A DNA stretch of 6,128 nt. Origin: Planctomycetota bacterium (lineage in GTDB: Bacteria > Planctomycetota > SZUA-567 > JAFGNG01). The stretch's first letter is position 1; each line of letters opens with the position of its first letter. A program made the translations under genes and the position numbers. The notes below the pieces were generated by a model. The model was given only the letters and a program-made list of their open reading frames with translations, was not told the DNA's origin and made no database searches. Location of the stretch: assembly GCA_016927125.1 (NCBI GenBank), contig JAFGNG010000098.1, positions 1 through 6,128 of the forward strand. The letters run 5' to 3'. Positions 1 through 5,412 of the stretch are shown piece by piece.

Positions 1-52
1 AATAATAACGCAACTAATATTAGGAATTGTTTTTAAGTTAGGATTGCCCGGA

Positions 53-108
53 AGTCGATACAATAAATATGCCGATGCGATTGGCTGCTTTTTTTAGTTG
101 TATCGACT
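53..108 (+). terminator. Terminator-like hairpin nested in an 11-bp inverted repeat
   Basis: The arms AGTCGATACAA (53-63) and TTGTATCGACT (98-108) are perfect inverted repeats. Between them lies a smaller stem, GCCGAT (71-76) with ATTGGC (80-85, one G-U pair, 3-base loop), followed within three bases by seven Ts (89-95). The inner part has the form of a Rho-independent terminator reading rightward and probably ends a transcript from beyond the left edge. The outer arms would enclose the U-tract. They could form a second, alternative stem or be a protein-binding site. Pairing was done by eye and not scored. Confidence 0.55.
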
Positions 109-114
109 GAGATT

Positions 115-131
115 ATTCCAAGCCTTGGAAT
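115..131. promoter_or_regulatory. 17-base palindrome, candidate operator of the BY-kinase gene
   Basis: ATTCCAAG (115-122) and CTTGGAAT (124-131) are perfect inverted repeats around a single central C. The right arm runs into the proposed -35 hexamer (130-135), so a dimeric regulator bound here would meet RNA polymerase directly. The symmetry and position are seen in the sequence. The regulator is unknown, and whether it represses or activates is inference. Confidence 0.5.
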
Positions 132-157
132 GACATGGGCTTGAAAATTTGTATAAT
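130..157 (+). promoter_or_regulatory. Sigma70-type promoter of the BY-kinase gene
   Basis: ATGACA (130-135, five of six matches to TTGACA) is separated by 16 bases from a perfect TATAAT (152-157). Transcription would begin near 164 and give a leader of about 37 bases. The start codon at 201 has only a weak purine-rich stretch (around 185-195) as ribosome binding site. Confidence 0.6.
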
Positions 158-200
158 TTTATTAGGTGTTACCGGTCTTAATCGATAGAGTAAAGTTTAT

Positions 201-2714
201 ATGGCAGATAAGAAGAGCGAATTCAGTATCCGCGAGATGGAAGCCATCAAGGCGCGCATGGCCGCGGCCGGCATGGCCCAGAACAGCCAGAACCAGCAGG
301 CTGATGAATCCGACCAACCCTTCCAGGTAACCCCGGACTCCTTAACCCCTCCGCCCATGCGCTCTGAAGATGTTAGACGCAGGCGAGGGATTGATCGCGA
401 GCCTCCGCATACACCCAGTTCCCGCTATGGGGGGAACGGGGAAATGATGCAGTTCCAGCACATTGTCAGGATTCTCTGCCGCCATTCCTTTTCCATCCTG
501 CTCTTTGTTTTGCTCTTTCCAATCTGCATATACTTTGTTGATAAAAACCTGCGGGATGAAATCCATGCCGCGAATCTCGCGGTCGAGACCCAGGATGAAG
601 TCGATGCCATTCTCTTCAGCCTTGACCTGACCCAGTCCCAGCCCCTCGGCAAGATCATTTCTCCAACCAAAGTTTCTGACTTATTAAAGCGTAAAGATTT
701 TGATCTCACGCTGATTGCAACCCTCAGATCCAAAGCCGAGACTTTGCTGGAGGAGGCAAGCCAACTCGCCCCCCCTGAGCGCAAGGAAGTCCAGGCATTT
801 ATCCGGCGACTCAAAGATTTACCGGCAGAGCTTACCCCCGAGACACTTTTCCCCGCCGACTATTATAAATATCGCGGTAGGATCCAGGTTGATTCGGTTT
901 ATGAAAAAACCACGCGGGTCGCGGTCAGGGGCATGTTCCCGGCGGCGCACAAGGTGGTCGCGGCTTCCCTTTGTGAAGTCTTCAACGACTTGGGCAGGCT
1001 CAAGTTGCAAGAGGAAATCAATAAATTCACCGCCCAGACCGAAAACTCCCAGGCGTTGAATTTCAACGACCTCAATACCTACCGGAGCGAGGCGAATGAA
1101 ATCGGATTAAATCTTAAAGAAGAAGACGTCCCCCTCGCCCAAAGCGTGGAGCGCGCCAGCGGCTTGCGCAATAGTATGTGGAAAGCCAATGAAGAGTTGC
1201 AGGAACTGGAAGATGAGTTGAACAAGCTCAAACTGGATAACCGGTGGGAAAACCTTAAGTCAAAATTCGGCATTGGAGAAATCGCCGATATTAAATATGT
1301 TTTTATCAAAGGCAACTCCCTGCGCGAAAAATGGTTTGAGCTTGCTGCCGAACAGGAAGCTCTCTCCACCAAGTATACTTCGGCGCATCCCCACATGCAG
1401 TCCCTTACCAAGAGCATCAGAAATATTCAAGAGCAACTCCGCGAGTCCGGCATGGTTACTTCCAGGCAGGTGGTGCCGATGCTGCCAAACGAACTGGAAG
1501 CTGAGATCTTGAATAAAATCCAAGACCTTTCCGACCGCGCCTTCCTCGCCCGACAAAAGGTGGAGCGGCTGTCATCACAGTTAGGCCTGGAAGATGAACG
1601 CACCGACCAGGCAACCAAGCAGGTGAAGCAGGAAAAAGATCCCGAAGAACAGGAAAAGATCCAGCAACTGCTCTACCGTCACCAATGGCTGCGGGAGCGT
1701 GAAGCCGCCCTCTCCAAAAAGAGCCTGGACTTAGAAGCCATCCTGCATAACGCTGCCATTCTCGGGGAGCAAATTCAGCAGGTGCAGCTCTTTGCCCTCT
1801 TGAGTTCCTCTCCACCCAGGCTGGAATCTCCAAACCTGGTATTCGATATTATCCTGGCGGGAATCCTGGGTCTGCTACTGGGCGTCCTGGTTGCCTTCCT
1901 GCTGGAAAGCACGGACAACCGCCTGCATACCCCGTTTGATATTTATTATTACCTGCGGCTTAACCACCTCGGGGTGGTTCCCTTCTGGAAGGAGGAGCCC
2001 AGGATCATAGAGCCGGATAAGCCGGATAGCCACATGGCGGAGATCTACGCGCACATGCGCAACAATATCCGCTACAGCACTGTCGGGCATCCGGAAAAAT
2101 GTCTGCTCGTGGTCAGTGCCCTGCAGGGTGAAGGCAAGAGCACTGTTGCGGCCAACCTCGGTATCAGTTATTCGCTCGAAGGCAACCGGGTGGTTTTGAT
2201 CGATGGCGACCTCCGCCGCCCGAGCGGGCACAAGCTTTTTGATATCTTTCACGGCGAACGCGAGATGAGTGTGGGGCTGGCCGAATACCTGACTGGCATG
2301 TCCACCTTTGAGGATGTCACTTATGAAACCACTGTCCCCGGTCTTTCCCTGATCCCCGCCGGCGGCAAGACCAAGAATCCCGCCAAGCTGGTCGGCTCCG
2401 AGAGGATGGGCGAGCTGATTACTGCCGCGGAGGCGATGTTTGATGTAGTGATTATTGACTGCCCGGCAGTCCTGCCGGTAGTCGACGCTACCAGCTTCGC
2501 CCAGCACGTCAGGGGGGTTCTCCTGGTCGCGGCCGCGGAAGAGGTCGAGGTCCCGGCGGTGCGGATGGCGCTCTACCGCTTGACCCACGTCGGCAGCCCG
2601 ATCGTCGGCGCGGTTCTGAACAAAGTCAGGGAACGCTCCACCAGTTATTATTACTATGGCTACCATTACCGTTACCGCTACGGATATCAATACGCCCCCT
2701 ACAATAACCGATAA
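201..2714 (+). CDS. Polysaccharide co-polymerase / BY-type tyrosine autokinase (Wzc/CapB-like)
   Basis: This is probably an inner-membrane protein that controls assembly and export of an extracellular polysaccharide through cycles of tyrosine autophosphorylation. About 85 polar N-terminal residues precede a first membrane segment (about 91-113). A long periplasmic region (about 114-540), largely charged and coiled-coil-like in its second half, ends in a Pro-containing stretch (536-545) before the second membrane segment (about 546-569), as in Wzz-type chain-length regulators. The cytoplasmic kinase shows the E-x-x-x-x-x-R oligomerisation segment (E614 to R620), Walker A (639-648, K646), Walker A' (664-674, D668 and D670) and Walker B (749-754, D753). 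The tail has 11 tyrosines between 816 and 834, the expected phosphorylation cluster. At 837 residues it is longer than E. coli Wzc (about 720), because of the N-terminal extension and a larger periplasmic part. No other polysaccharide genes lie downstream; partners may lie to the left or elsewhere. The family call is firm; the particular polymer is unknown. Confidence 0.93.
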   Translation: MADKKSEFSIREMEAIKARMAAAGMAQNSQNQQADESDQPFQVTPDSLTPPPMRSEDVRRRRGIDREPPHTPSSRYGGNGEMMQFQHIVRILCRHSFSILLFVLLFPICIYFVDKNLRDEIHAANLAVETQDEVDAILFSLDLTQSQPLGKIISPTKVSDLLKRKDFDLTLIATLRSKAETLLEEASQLAPPERKEVQAFIRRLKDLPAELTPETLFPADYYKYRGRIQVDSVYEKTTRVAVRGMFPAAHKVVAASLCEVFNDLGRLKLQEEINKFTAQTENSQALNFNDLNTYRSEANEIGLNLKEEDVPLAQSVERASGLRNSMWKANEELQELEDELNKLKLDNRWENLKSKFGIGEIADIKYVFIKGNSLREKWFELAAEQEALSTKYTSAHPHMQSLTKSIRNIQEQLRESGMVTSRQVVPMLPNELEAEILNKIQDLSDRAFLARQKVERLSSQLGLEDERTDQATKQVKQEKDPEEQEKIQQLLYRHQWLREREAALSKKSLDLEAILHNAAILGEQIQQVQLFALLSSSPPRLESPNLVFDIILAGILGLLLGVLVAFLLESTDNRLHTPFDIYYYLRLNHLGVVPFWKEEPRIIEPDKPDSHMAEIYAHMRNNIRYSTVGHPEKCLLVVSALQGEGKSTVAANLGISYSLEGNRVVLIDGDLRRPSGHKLFDIFHGEREMSVGLAEYLTGMSTFEDVTYETTVPGLSLIPAGGKTKNPAKLVGSERMGELITAAEAMFDVVIIDCPAVLPVVDATSFAQHVRGVLLVAAAEEVEVPAVRMALYRLTHVGSPIVGAVLNKVRERSTSYYYYGYHYRYRYGYQYAPYNNR

Positions 2715-2727
2715 CCCGGTTCTCTAA

Positions 2728-2783
2728 ATAAATCCACGCTTCAATAACCCTGTATCTTAACGTGCCGCGTTATGTTTGCGTGG
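2728..2783 (-). terminator. Possible terminator of the minus-strand gene in the convergent gap
   Basis: Directly after the minus-strand stop codon, CCACGC (2783-2778 read leftward) can pair with GCGTGG (2739-2734), followed by ATTTATTT. Within the loop TAACG/CGTTA (2758-2762 and 2768-2772) forms a small second stem. The T-run is interrupted and the loop long, so this is a weak candidate. I see no better terminator for the plus-strand kinase gene in this 69-base gap. Confidence 0.3.
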
Positions 2784-3902
2784 TCAGGGTGAGCGTTGAA
2801 AAAGCGGGATATCCTTGCAGGTGGGCGAAGTAGCCTTTGGTTCCTCCGGGGGAATTGGCGGCACGATCTTTGGCGGCAGGGGCGCAACCGGTCTGGTAAA
2901 ATGGCTGGGGGGGATTGGTTCCGGGCTGGGAATCTTATCTTGGTAAGGTTGTTCTCTCCCCGAGGCCGCCAGCCGGATTGCTTCTTCTTCATCAACCGGC
3001 AGCAGCACATTGTCCCTGGCAAGATCAAACAACTGTTTCGCCAGTGTGTCCAGCTCTCCCGCAAGCGTTACTTCTGGCCAGCCGTTGTAGTTAGTTCCGC
3101 GCACACTGTAACTGGCCCCGGCGAGACTCCCCAGCAAAGCCTTGCGCGAAGGGGGGGCATGCGTACCCAGTCGGCGCATGGCATCCTGGTAAGAGGTTGA
3201 ATCATACCAGTTGCGCAAGACCAATGCGAGCGCATCAGTAACCTTGGTGGAAGCTTCATCCAGGGGAGAGTCGGTAAGGACAATCCGCAATGCGTCCCGC
3301 ACTGATTCCGCGCCGCAGCGATCGATCGCCCTCTTGATAATTGCCTTGCGCCCGTCCTCTTCACCAGCCAGGCAACCCTGTAAGACAATGCAGAAGGCCC
3401 GACCAGCCGCGCGCAATTCGGTATCTACGGGTTTATCAACCGCAGCCGCTAATGCGGAAGCTGCCAGGGCTTCTTCCGGACGTTGCGCATAGGCAAGGCA
3501 TACCGGGACAACCCGCAGCAAGCCTCGCACCCCTCCGGCGGGGCTTTCTCCTAAAATTTCTTTATAGGCCTGTAGGACTGCGGGAGGGTTGTTCAGGCTG
3601 GCATCCAATCCCGGCCCGGTTAACTTGATTACCTGCGCATAATCGAAGCCCCCTTCGTTGATCAGCAGGTGGGCTACCCCCAGGGAATCCTTTACCGATT
3701 TGGGGAGCTTGTTTCTGTCCAAGAGGGGCTGTCTATGCCTTGATACCTGTTCAGACGATTCCTGTGGTGAAAGGGCGCAGACCATGCCAAAGAGGGTGGC
3801 GTGAAACTGCCTACGGTTTAACCACGAAGAGGTTTCGCCGGCACCGGCAAGAGGTATTAATAATGAAAGCAGCAGGATAAGATTGAGGCAGAAACGCCGC
3901 AT
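2784..3902 (-). CDS. Exported protein, possible degenerate ADP-ribosylglycohydrolase (DraG-like) fold
   Basis: The 372-residue product starts with a clear Sec signal peptide (MRRF, a Leu/Ile-rich core to about residue 18, then LAGAG, cleavage near 20-22, no lipobox Cys). I do not recognise it by close identity. The order of motifs resembles ADP-ribosylglycohydrolases: an early helix ending in EGGFDYAQV (83-91), a GGVRGLLRVVPVCLAYAQ segment (123-140) like the family's 'NGAAMRVAPLGLAYAD', a helix with RAAGRAF (164-170), and RLGTHAPPSRKALLGSLAGASYSV (244-267) where the family has 'nLGGDTDTvAAiaGalaGAyyG', then GWPEV (274-278). The acidic metal ligands (N-terminal TDDT, C-terminal DxDT) and the central THP motif are not apparent, so catalysis is unlikely if this reading is right. 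The C-terminus (about 318-372) is Pro-rich and probably disordered. The start at 3902 is set by a strong Shine-Dalgarno. The gene converges on the kinase gene and has its own promoter. Function unknown. Confidence 0.75.
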   Translation of the reverse strand: MRRFCLNLILLLSLLIPLAGAGETSSWLNRRQFHATLFGMVCALSPQESSEQVSRHRQPLLDRNKLPKSVKDSLGVAHLLINEGGFDYAQVIKLTGPGLDASLNNPPAVLQAYKEILGESPAGGVRGLLRVVPVCLAYAQRPEEALAASALAAAVDKPVDTELRAAGRAFCIVLQGCLAGEEDGRKAIIKRAIDRCGAESVRDALRIVLTDSPLDEASTKVTDALALVLRNWYDSTSYQDAMRRLGTHAPPSRKALLGSLAGASYSVRGTNYNGWPEVTLAGELDTLAKQLFDLARDNVLLPVDEEEAIRLAASGREQPYQDKIPSPEPIPPSHFTRPVAPLPPKIVPPIPPEEPKATSPTCKDIPLFQRSP

Positions 3903-3905
3903 CCT

Positions 3906-3913
3906 TCACCTCC
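3906..3913 (-). promoter_or_regulatory. Strong ribosome binding site of the exported protein
   Basis: Read on the minus strand the sequence is GGAGGTGA, complementary to the 16S rRNA 3' end. The GGAGG core is 6 bases before the ATG at 3902, which fixes the start codon and agrees with the signal peptide beginning there. Confidence 0.75.
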
Positions 3914-3958
3914 CCCATGGTTTATTATGATAGGCGGCGATAAAAGCTATCAACTATA

Positions 3959-3972
3959 AGCGGAAATCCGCT
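3959..3972. repeat. Short palindrome in the leader of the exported-protein gene
   Basis: AGCGGA (3959-3964) and TCCGCT (3967-3972) are perfect inverted repeats with two bases between. The site lies between the minus-strand promoter and the start codon. It could be a small RNA hairpin or an operator downstream of the promoter. Confidence 0.4.
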
Positions 3973-3996
3973 CTCTTTTATTGTGTTGGTTTACCA

Positions 3997-4024
3997 AGTA
4001 TAAAAATCACGGATTGAAAGTCAA
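3997..4024 (-). promoter_or_regulatory. Sigma70-type promoter of the exported-protein gene
   Basis: On the minus strand TTGACT (4024-4019) is followed after 16 bases by TATACT (4002-3997), each one or two bases from consensus. The predicted start near 3990 gives an untranslated leader of about 88 bases, long for a simple gene and containing the palindrome at 3959-3972. Confidence 0.6.
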
Positions 4025-4047
4025 GATAGCCGAGAAACCGCTAAAAT

Positions 4048-4066
4048 AAGCACTTTGAATGTGCTT
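4048..4066. repeat. Inverted repeat AAGCAC/GTGCTT between the divergent promoters
   Basis: AAGCAC (4048-4053) and GTGCTT (4061-4066) are perfect 6-base arms around a 7-base spacer. It lies upstream of both divergent promoters, behind the minus-strand -35 by about 24 bases. It could be a regulator site or chance; there is no T-run to suggest a terminator. Confidence 0.3.
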
Positions 4067-4129
4067 CGCGTAAGTCCGCTTTCCGAGCAGAGGTTGATAT
4101 TTCAAGCACTCCGGGTAATTAGAACAAGA

Positions 4130-4185
4130 ATTTTTATTAAAAATCGAAGAAAATTTATTGACGCGGCCATAAGTCACGTTATACT
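4130..4185 (+). promoter_or_regulatory. Strong promoter with UP-like element for the rplD-rplW-rplB operon
   Basis: TTGACG (4158-4163) and TATACT (4180-4185) are separated by 16 bases. Immediately upstream, 4130-4156 is almost entirely A and T, with A/T tracts and the inverted pair ATTTTTA/TAAAAAT (4130-4136 and 4138-4144). This lies where an UP element contacts the RNA polymerase alpha subunits. Transcription would start near 4192. A strong promoter of this kind fits a ribosomal protein operon and indicates that rplD begins a transcription unit here. Confidence 0.65.
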
Positions 4186-4205
4186 CCTCATCCTACGACT
4201 AACAT

Positions 4206-4284
4206 GAAGTTAAGAGTTATCGTGGAGAAAGCCTTTCGGATAGTACCCCGATTGTGCTGTGGATCCATATGAGACTTTAACTTC
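4206..4284 (+). promoter_or_regulatory. Long rod-like hairpin in the rplD leader
   Basis: GAAGTTAA (4206-4213) pairs perfectly with TTAACTTC (4277-4284). After an internal loop, 4217-4226 can pair with 4264-4272 (TGGA/TCCA plus weaker pairs with one bulged base). Further in, AGC (4230-4232) pairs with GCT (4256-4258), and TCGG (4236-4239) with CCGA (4248-4251) around an 8-base loop. The nested order gives one interrupted rod. It was drawn by hand without energy calculation. Confidence 0.45.
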
Positions 4285-4287
4285 CGG

Positions 4288-4332
4288 CAGCCTTGATCCG
4301 CCTTGGATAATGAGGTGGTTAAGGTTGGTTTT
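4288..4332 (+). terminator. Candidate attenuator hairpin in the rplD leader
   Basis: CAGCCTT (4288-4294) pairs with AAGGTTG (4321-4327), and CCGCCTT (4298-4304) with GAGGTGG (4312-4318 when read with the preceding G), with G-U pairs and a small internal loop; the apical loop is about 7 bases. TTTT follows at 4329-4332 and more Ts at 4337-4340, with eight Ts further on (4353-4360). The T-run next to the stem is short, so termination would be partial or conditional. Confidence 0.4.
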
Positions 4333-4385
4333 GTCATTTTATAACAGGTAGGTTTTTTTTGTGACCTTTTTGGGATTAATATATT

Positions 4386-4402
4386 TCCGGCTCTGTGCCG
4401 GA
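4386..4402 (+). promoter_or_regulatory. GC-rich hairpin just before the rplD ribosome binding site
   Basis: TCCGGC (4386-4391) and GCCGGA (4397-4402) form a perfect 6-bp stem with loop TCTGT. It ends about 25 bases before the start codon and 11 bases before AAGGA (4414-4418), a place where bound protein could affect ribosome entry. Confidence 0.5.
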
Positions 4403-4427
4403 TTCAATAAGGCAAGGAAATACTGCA

Positions 4428-5051
4428 ATGATTGATGTTCCGGTTCATGATCGTCAGGGCAAAGTGGTGGAAACCATTCAATTCGATGAAACCTGCCTTG
4501 GGCGCGTGATCCATGTTGAGCTTCTCCACCAAGCGATTGTACGCCATGAAGCTAATCAGCGCGTGGGAACTGCTTCTACCAAGAACCGCAGCGAGGTGGT
4601 AGGTACCACCAAGAAGCCTTGGCGGCAAAAAGGCCTCGGCCGGGCGCGGGTAGGCACCAAGCGGAATCCTGTCTGGCGCGGTGGTGGCGTGGTTTTCGGG
4701 CCGAAACCCAGGAGTTATCGGCAGAAACTGTCGAAAAAAGCCCGCCGTACCGCTCTAAAGAGCGCCCTTCTTTCCAAGCTCCGCGACGGAGAAATCAAAG
4801 TCATTACAGATCTGCAGATGGATCAGCCCAAAACTAAAGAAATTGCCTCTATTCTCAGCGCCATTGGGGCCTGCGACCGATGCCTGATTGTGCTGCGTGA
4901 ACAGAATGAAAACACCTATAAATCCACGCGCAACCTTCCTCAAGTAGAACTTACCACCCTGCAGGAGATGAACGCCTATACTGCTCTCCTGCGCAAGAAT
5001 ATAGTTATGACTAAAGATGCCTTTACTGCCATCCCCGAGGAGATTAAGTGA
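4428..5051 (+). CDS. rplD: 50S ribosomal protein L4
   Basis: L4 binds 23S rRNA early in 50S assembly, and its long loop lines the peptide exit tunnel. The 207-residue product has normal length. The hallmark is present: the extended basic loop with TKNRSEV (51-57), KPWRQKGLGRAR (63-74) and WRGGGVVFGPKPR (83-95), then the KKARRTALKSALL helix (103-115). The C-terminal globular part (120-207) is ordinary. I start it at the ATG at 4428, giving MIDVPV and a ribosome binding site AAGGA at 4414-4418. A GTG 33 bases upstream (4395) lies inside the GC-rich hairpin and would add residues unlike L4. rplD is here the first gene of its operon, not preceded by rpsJ and rplC. In E. coli L4 represses its own operon; the structured leader makes that plausible here. 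Confidence 0.97.
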   Translation: MIDVPVHDRQGKVVETIQFDETCLGRVIHVELLHQAIVRHEANQRVGTASTKNRSEVVGTTKKPWRQKGLGRARVGTKRNPVWRGGGVVFGPKPRSYRQKLSKKARRTALKSALLSKLRDGEIKVITDLQMDQPKTKEIASILSAIGACDRCLIVLREQNENTYKSTRNLPQVELTTLQEMNAYTALLRKNIVMTKDAFTAIPEEIK

Positions 5052-5052
5052 G

Positions 5053-5337
5053 ATGGACCCTTACGCAGTAGTTAAAAAGCCGGTTTATACCGAGAAATGC
5101 CACCAGTATATAGAAGCGAGTAACACCTACACCTTCGATGTAGATGAAAATGCGTCAAAATATGATATTCGCGATGCAGTTGAAAACCTGTGGAACATCA
5201 AGGTTTCTTCTGTAAGGGTAATGAATGTAAGGGGTAAGCCGAAAAATTACCGCTACGCCAGGCATGGTTTAACCAGAATGTGGAAGAAAGCGTTCGTCCG
5301 CCTTGCCGAAGGCCAGGCTATTGACGAATTGAAATAG
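5053..5337 (+). CDS. rplW: 50S ribosomal protein L23
   Basis: L23 sits at the exit of the ribosomal tunnel, where trigger factor and the signal recognition particle dock. The 94-residue product has the usual bacterial length and motifs: KKPVYTEKC (8-16), YTFDVDENASKYDIRDAVENLWNIKVSSVRVMN (26-58) and WKKAFVRLAEG (77-87). The start at 5053 is one base after the L4 stop, and GAGGAGA (5037-5043) inside the end of rplD serves as ribosome binding site, so the two are probably translationally coupled. An in-frame ATG upstream at 5017 lies within rplD and would add 12 residues not typical of L23. Confidence 0.97.
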   Translation: MDPYAVVKKPVYTEKCHQYIEASNTYTFDVDENASKYDIRDAVENLWNIKVSSVRVMNVRGKPKNYRYARHGLTRMWKKAFVRLAEGQAIDELK

Positions 5338-5351
5338 AACATAACCTTATT

Positions 5352-5383
5352 CCCTGCATGTGCTTGTGCAGGGTGATTTTTTT
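5352..5383 (+). terminator. Intrinsic terminator between rplW and rplB
   Basis: CCCTGCA (5352-5358) pairs perfectly with TGCAGGG (5367-5373), loop of 8 bases that can close further with G-U pairs. TGA and then seven Ts (5377-5383) follow. This is the form of a Rho-independent terminator, starting 15 bases after the rplW stop. Because rplB follows on the same strand only 29 bases later, it more likely acts as a partial terminator or attenuator, unless rplB has its own promoter. I see TATACT at 5395-5400 but no matching -35, and it is too close to the start codon to be convincing. Confidence 0.65.
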
Positions 5384-5412
5384 GTAGACAAGAGTATACT
5401 TAAGGGACAGCG

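Larger units (their letters stand above)
3903..4427. other. 525-base divergent intergenic region without a protein gene
   Basis: No convincing coding frame lies here, and I see no remnant of rplC (L3) or rpsJ (S10), the genes that normally precede rplD. The region contains, left to right, the leader and promoter of the exported-protein gene, a small inverted repeat (4048-4066), an A/T-rich block, the promoter of the ribosomal operon, and a leader with three hairpins reaching rplD. I see no transposase, tRNA or target-site duplication that would explain the break in operon order. Confidence 0.7.
4192..4427 (+). promoter_or_regulatory. Structured 5' leader of the rplD operon, candidate L4-responsive control region
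   Basis: About 235 untranslated bases separate the predicted transcription start from the rplD start codon. Three hairpins can be drawn: a long rod (4206-4284), a terminator-like hairpin (4288-4327 then TTTT), and a small hairpin close to the ribosome binding site (4386-4402). In E. coli the S10 leader binds L4 and mediates both premature termination and translational repression. An analogous role here is inference from position, since L4 is the first gene. Alternatively the first part could be an independent small RNA ending near 4332. I do not recognise a known riboswitch or ncRNA family. Confidence 0.45.

Noticed and set aside
14..23. Palindrome CTAATATTAG near the left edge
   Set aside because: A 10-base A/T-rich palindrome is expected by chance in such sequence, and nothing around it gives it a role.
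1875..2690. Long minus-strand open frame (271 codons) opposite the kinase domain
   Set aside because: The plus strand has unmistakable Walker motifs throughout this stretch, while the minus-strand product has no recognisable family, no ribosome binding site of note and no promoter.
3211..3492. Plus-strand open frames within the exported-protein gene
   Set aside because: They are Arg/Ser/Ala-rich translations typical of an antisense frame. The minus strand has the signal peptide, strong ribosome binding site and promoter.
4192..4332. 6S RNA or signal recognition particle RNA gene
   Set aside because: The rod shape and length were suggestive, but the two ends do not pair to close the molecule as in 6S RNA, and I do not see the conserved SRP loop motif.
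4395..4427. Upstream GTG start for rplD
   Set aside because: It would add 11 residues not typical of L4, starts within the loop of a GC-rich hairpin, and lacks a ribosome binding site; the ATG at 4428 has AAGGA at a good distance.
5395..5400. TATACT as a -10 box of an rplB promoter
   Set aside because: No -35 hexamer lies 15-19 bases upstream, there is no extended -10 TG, and the start site would fall within or after the ribosome binding site.
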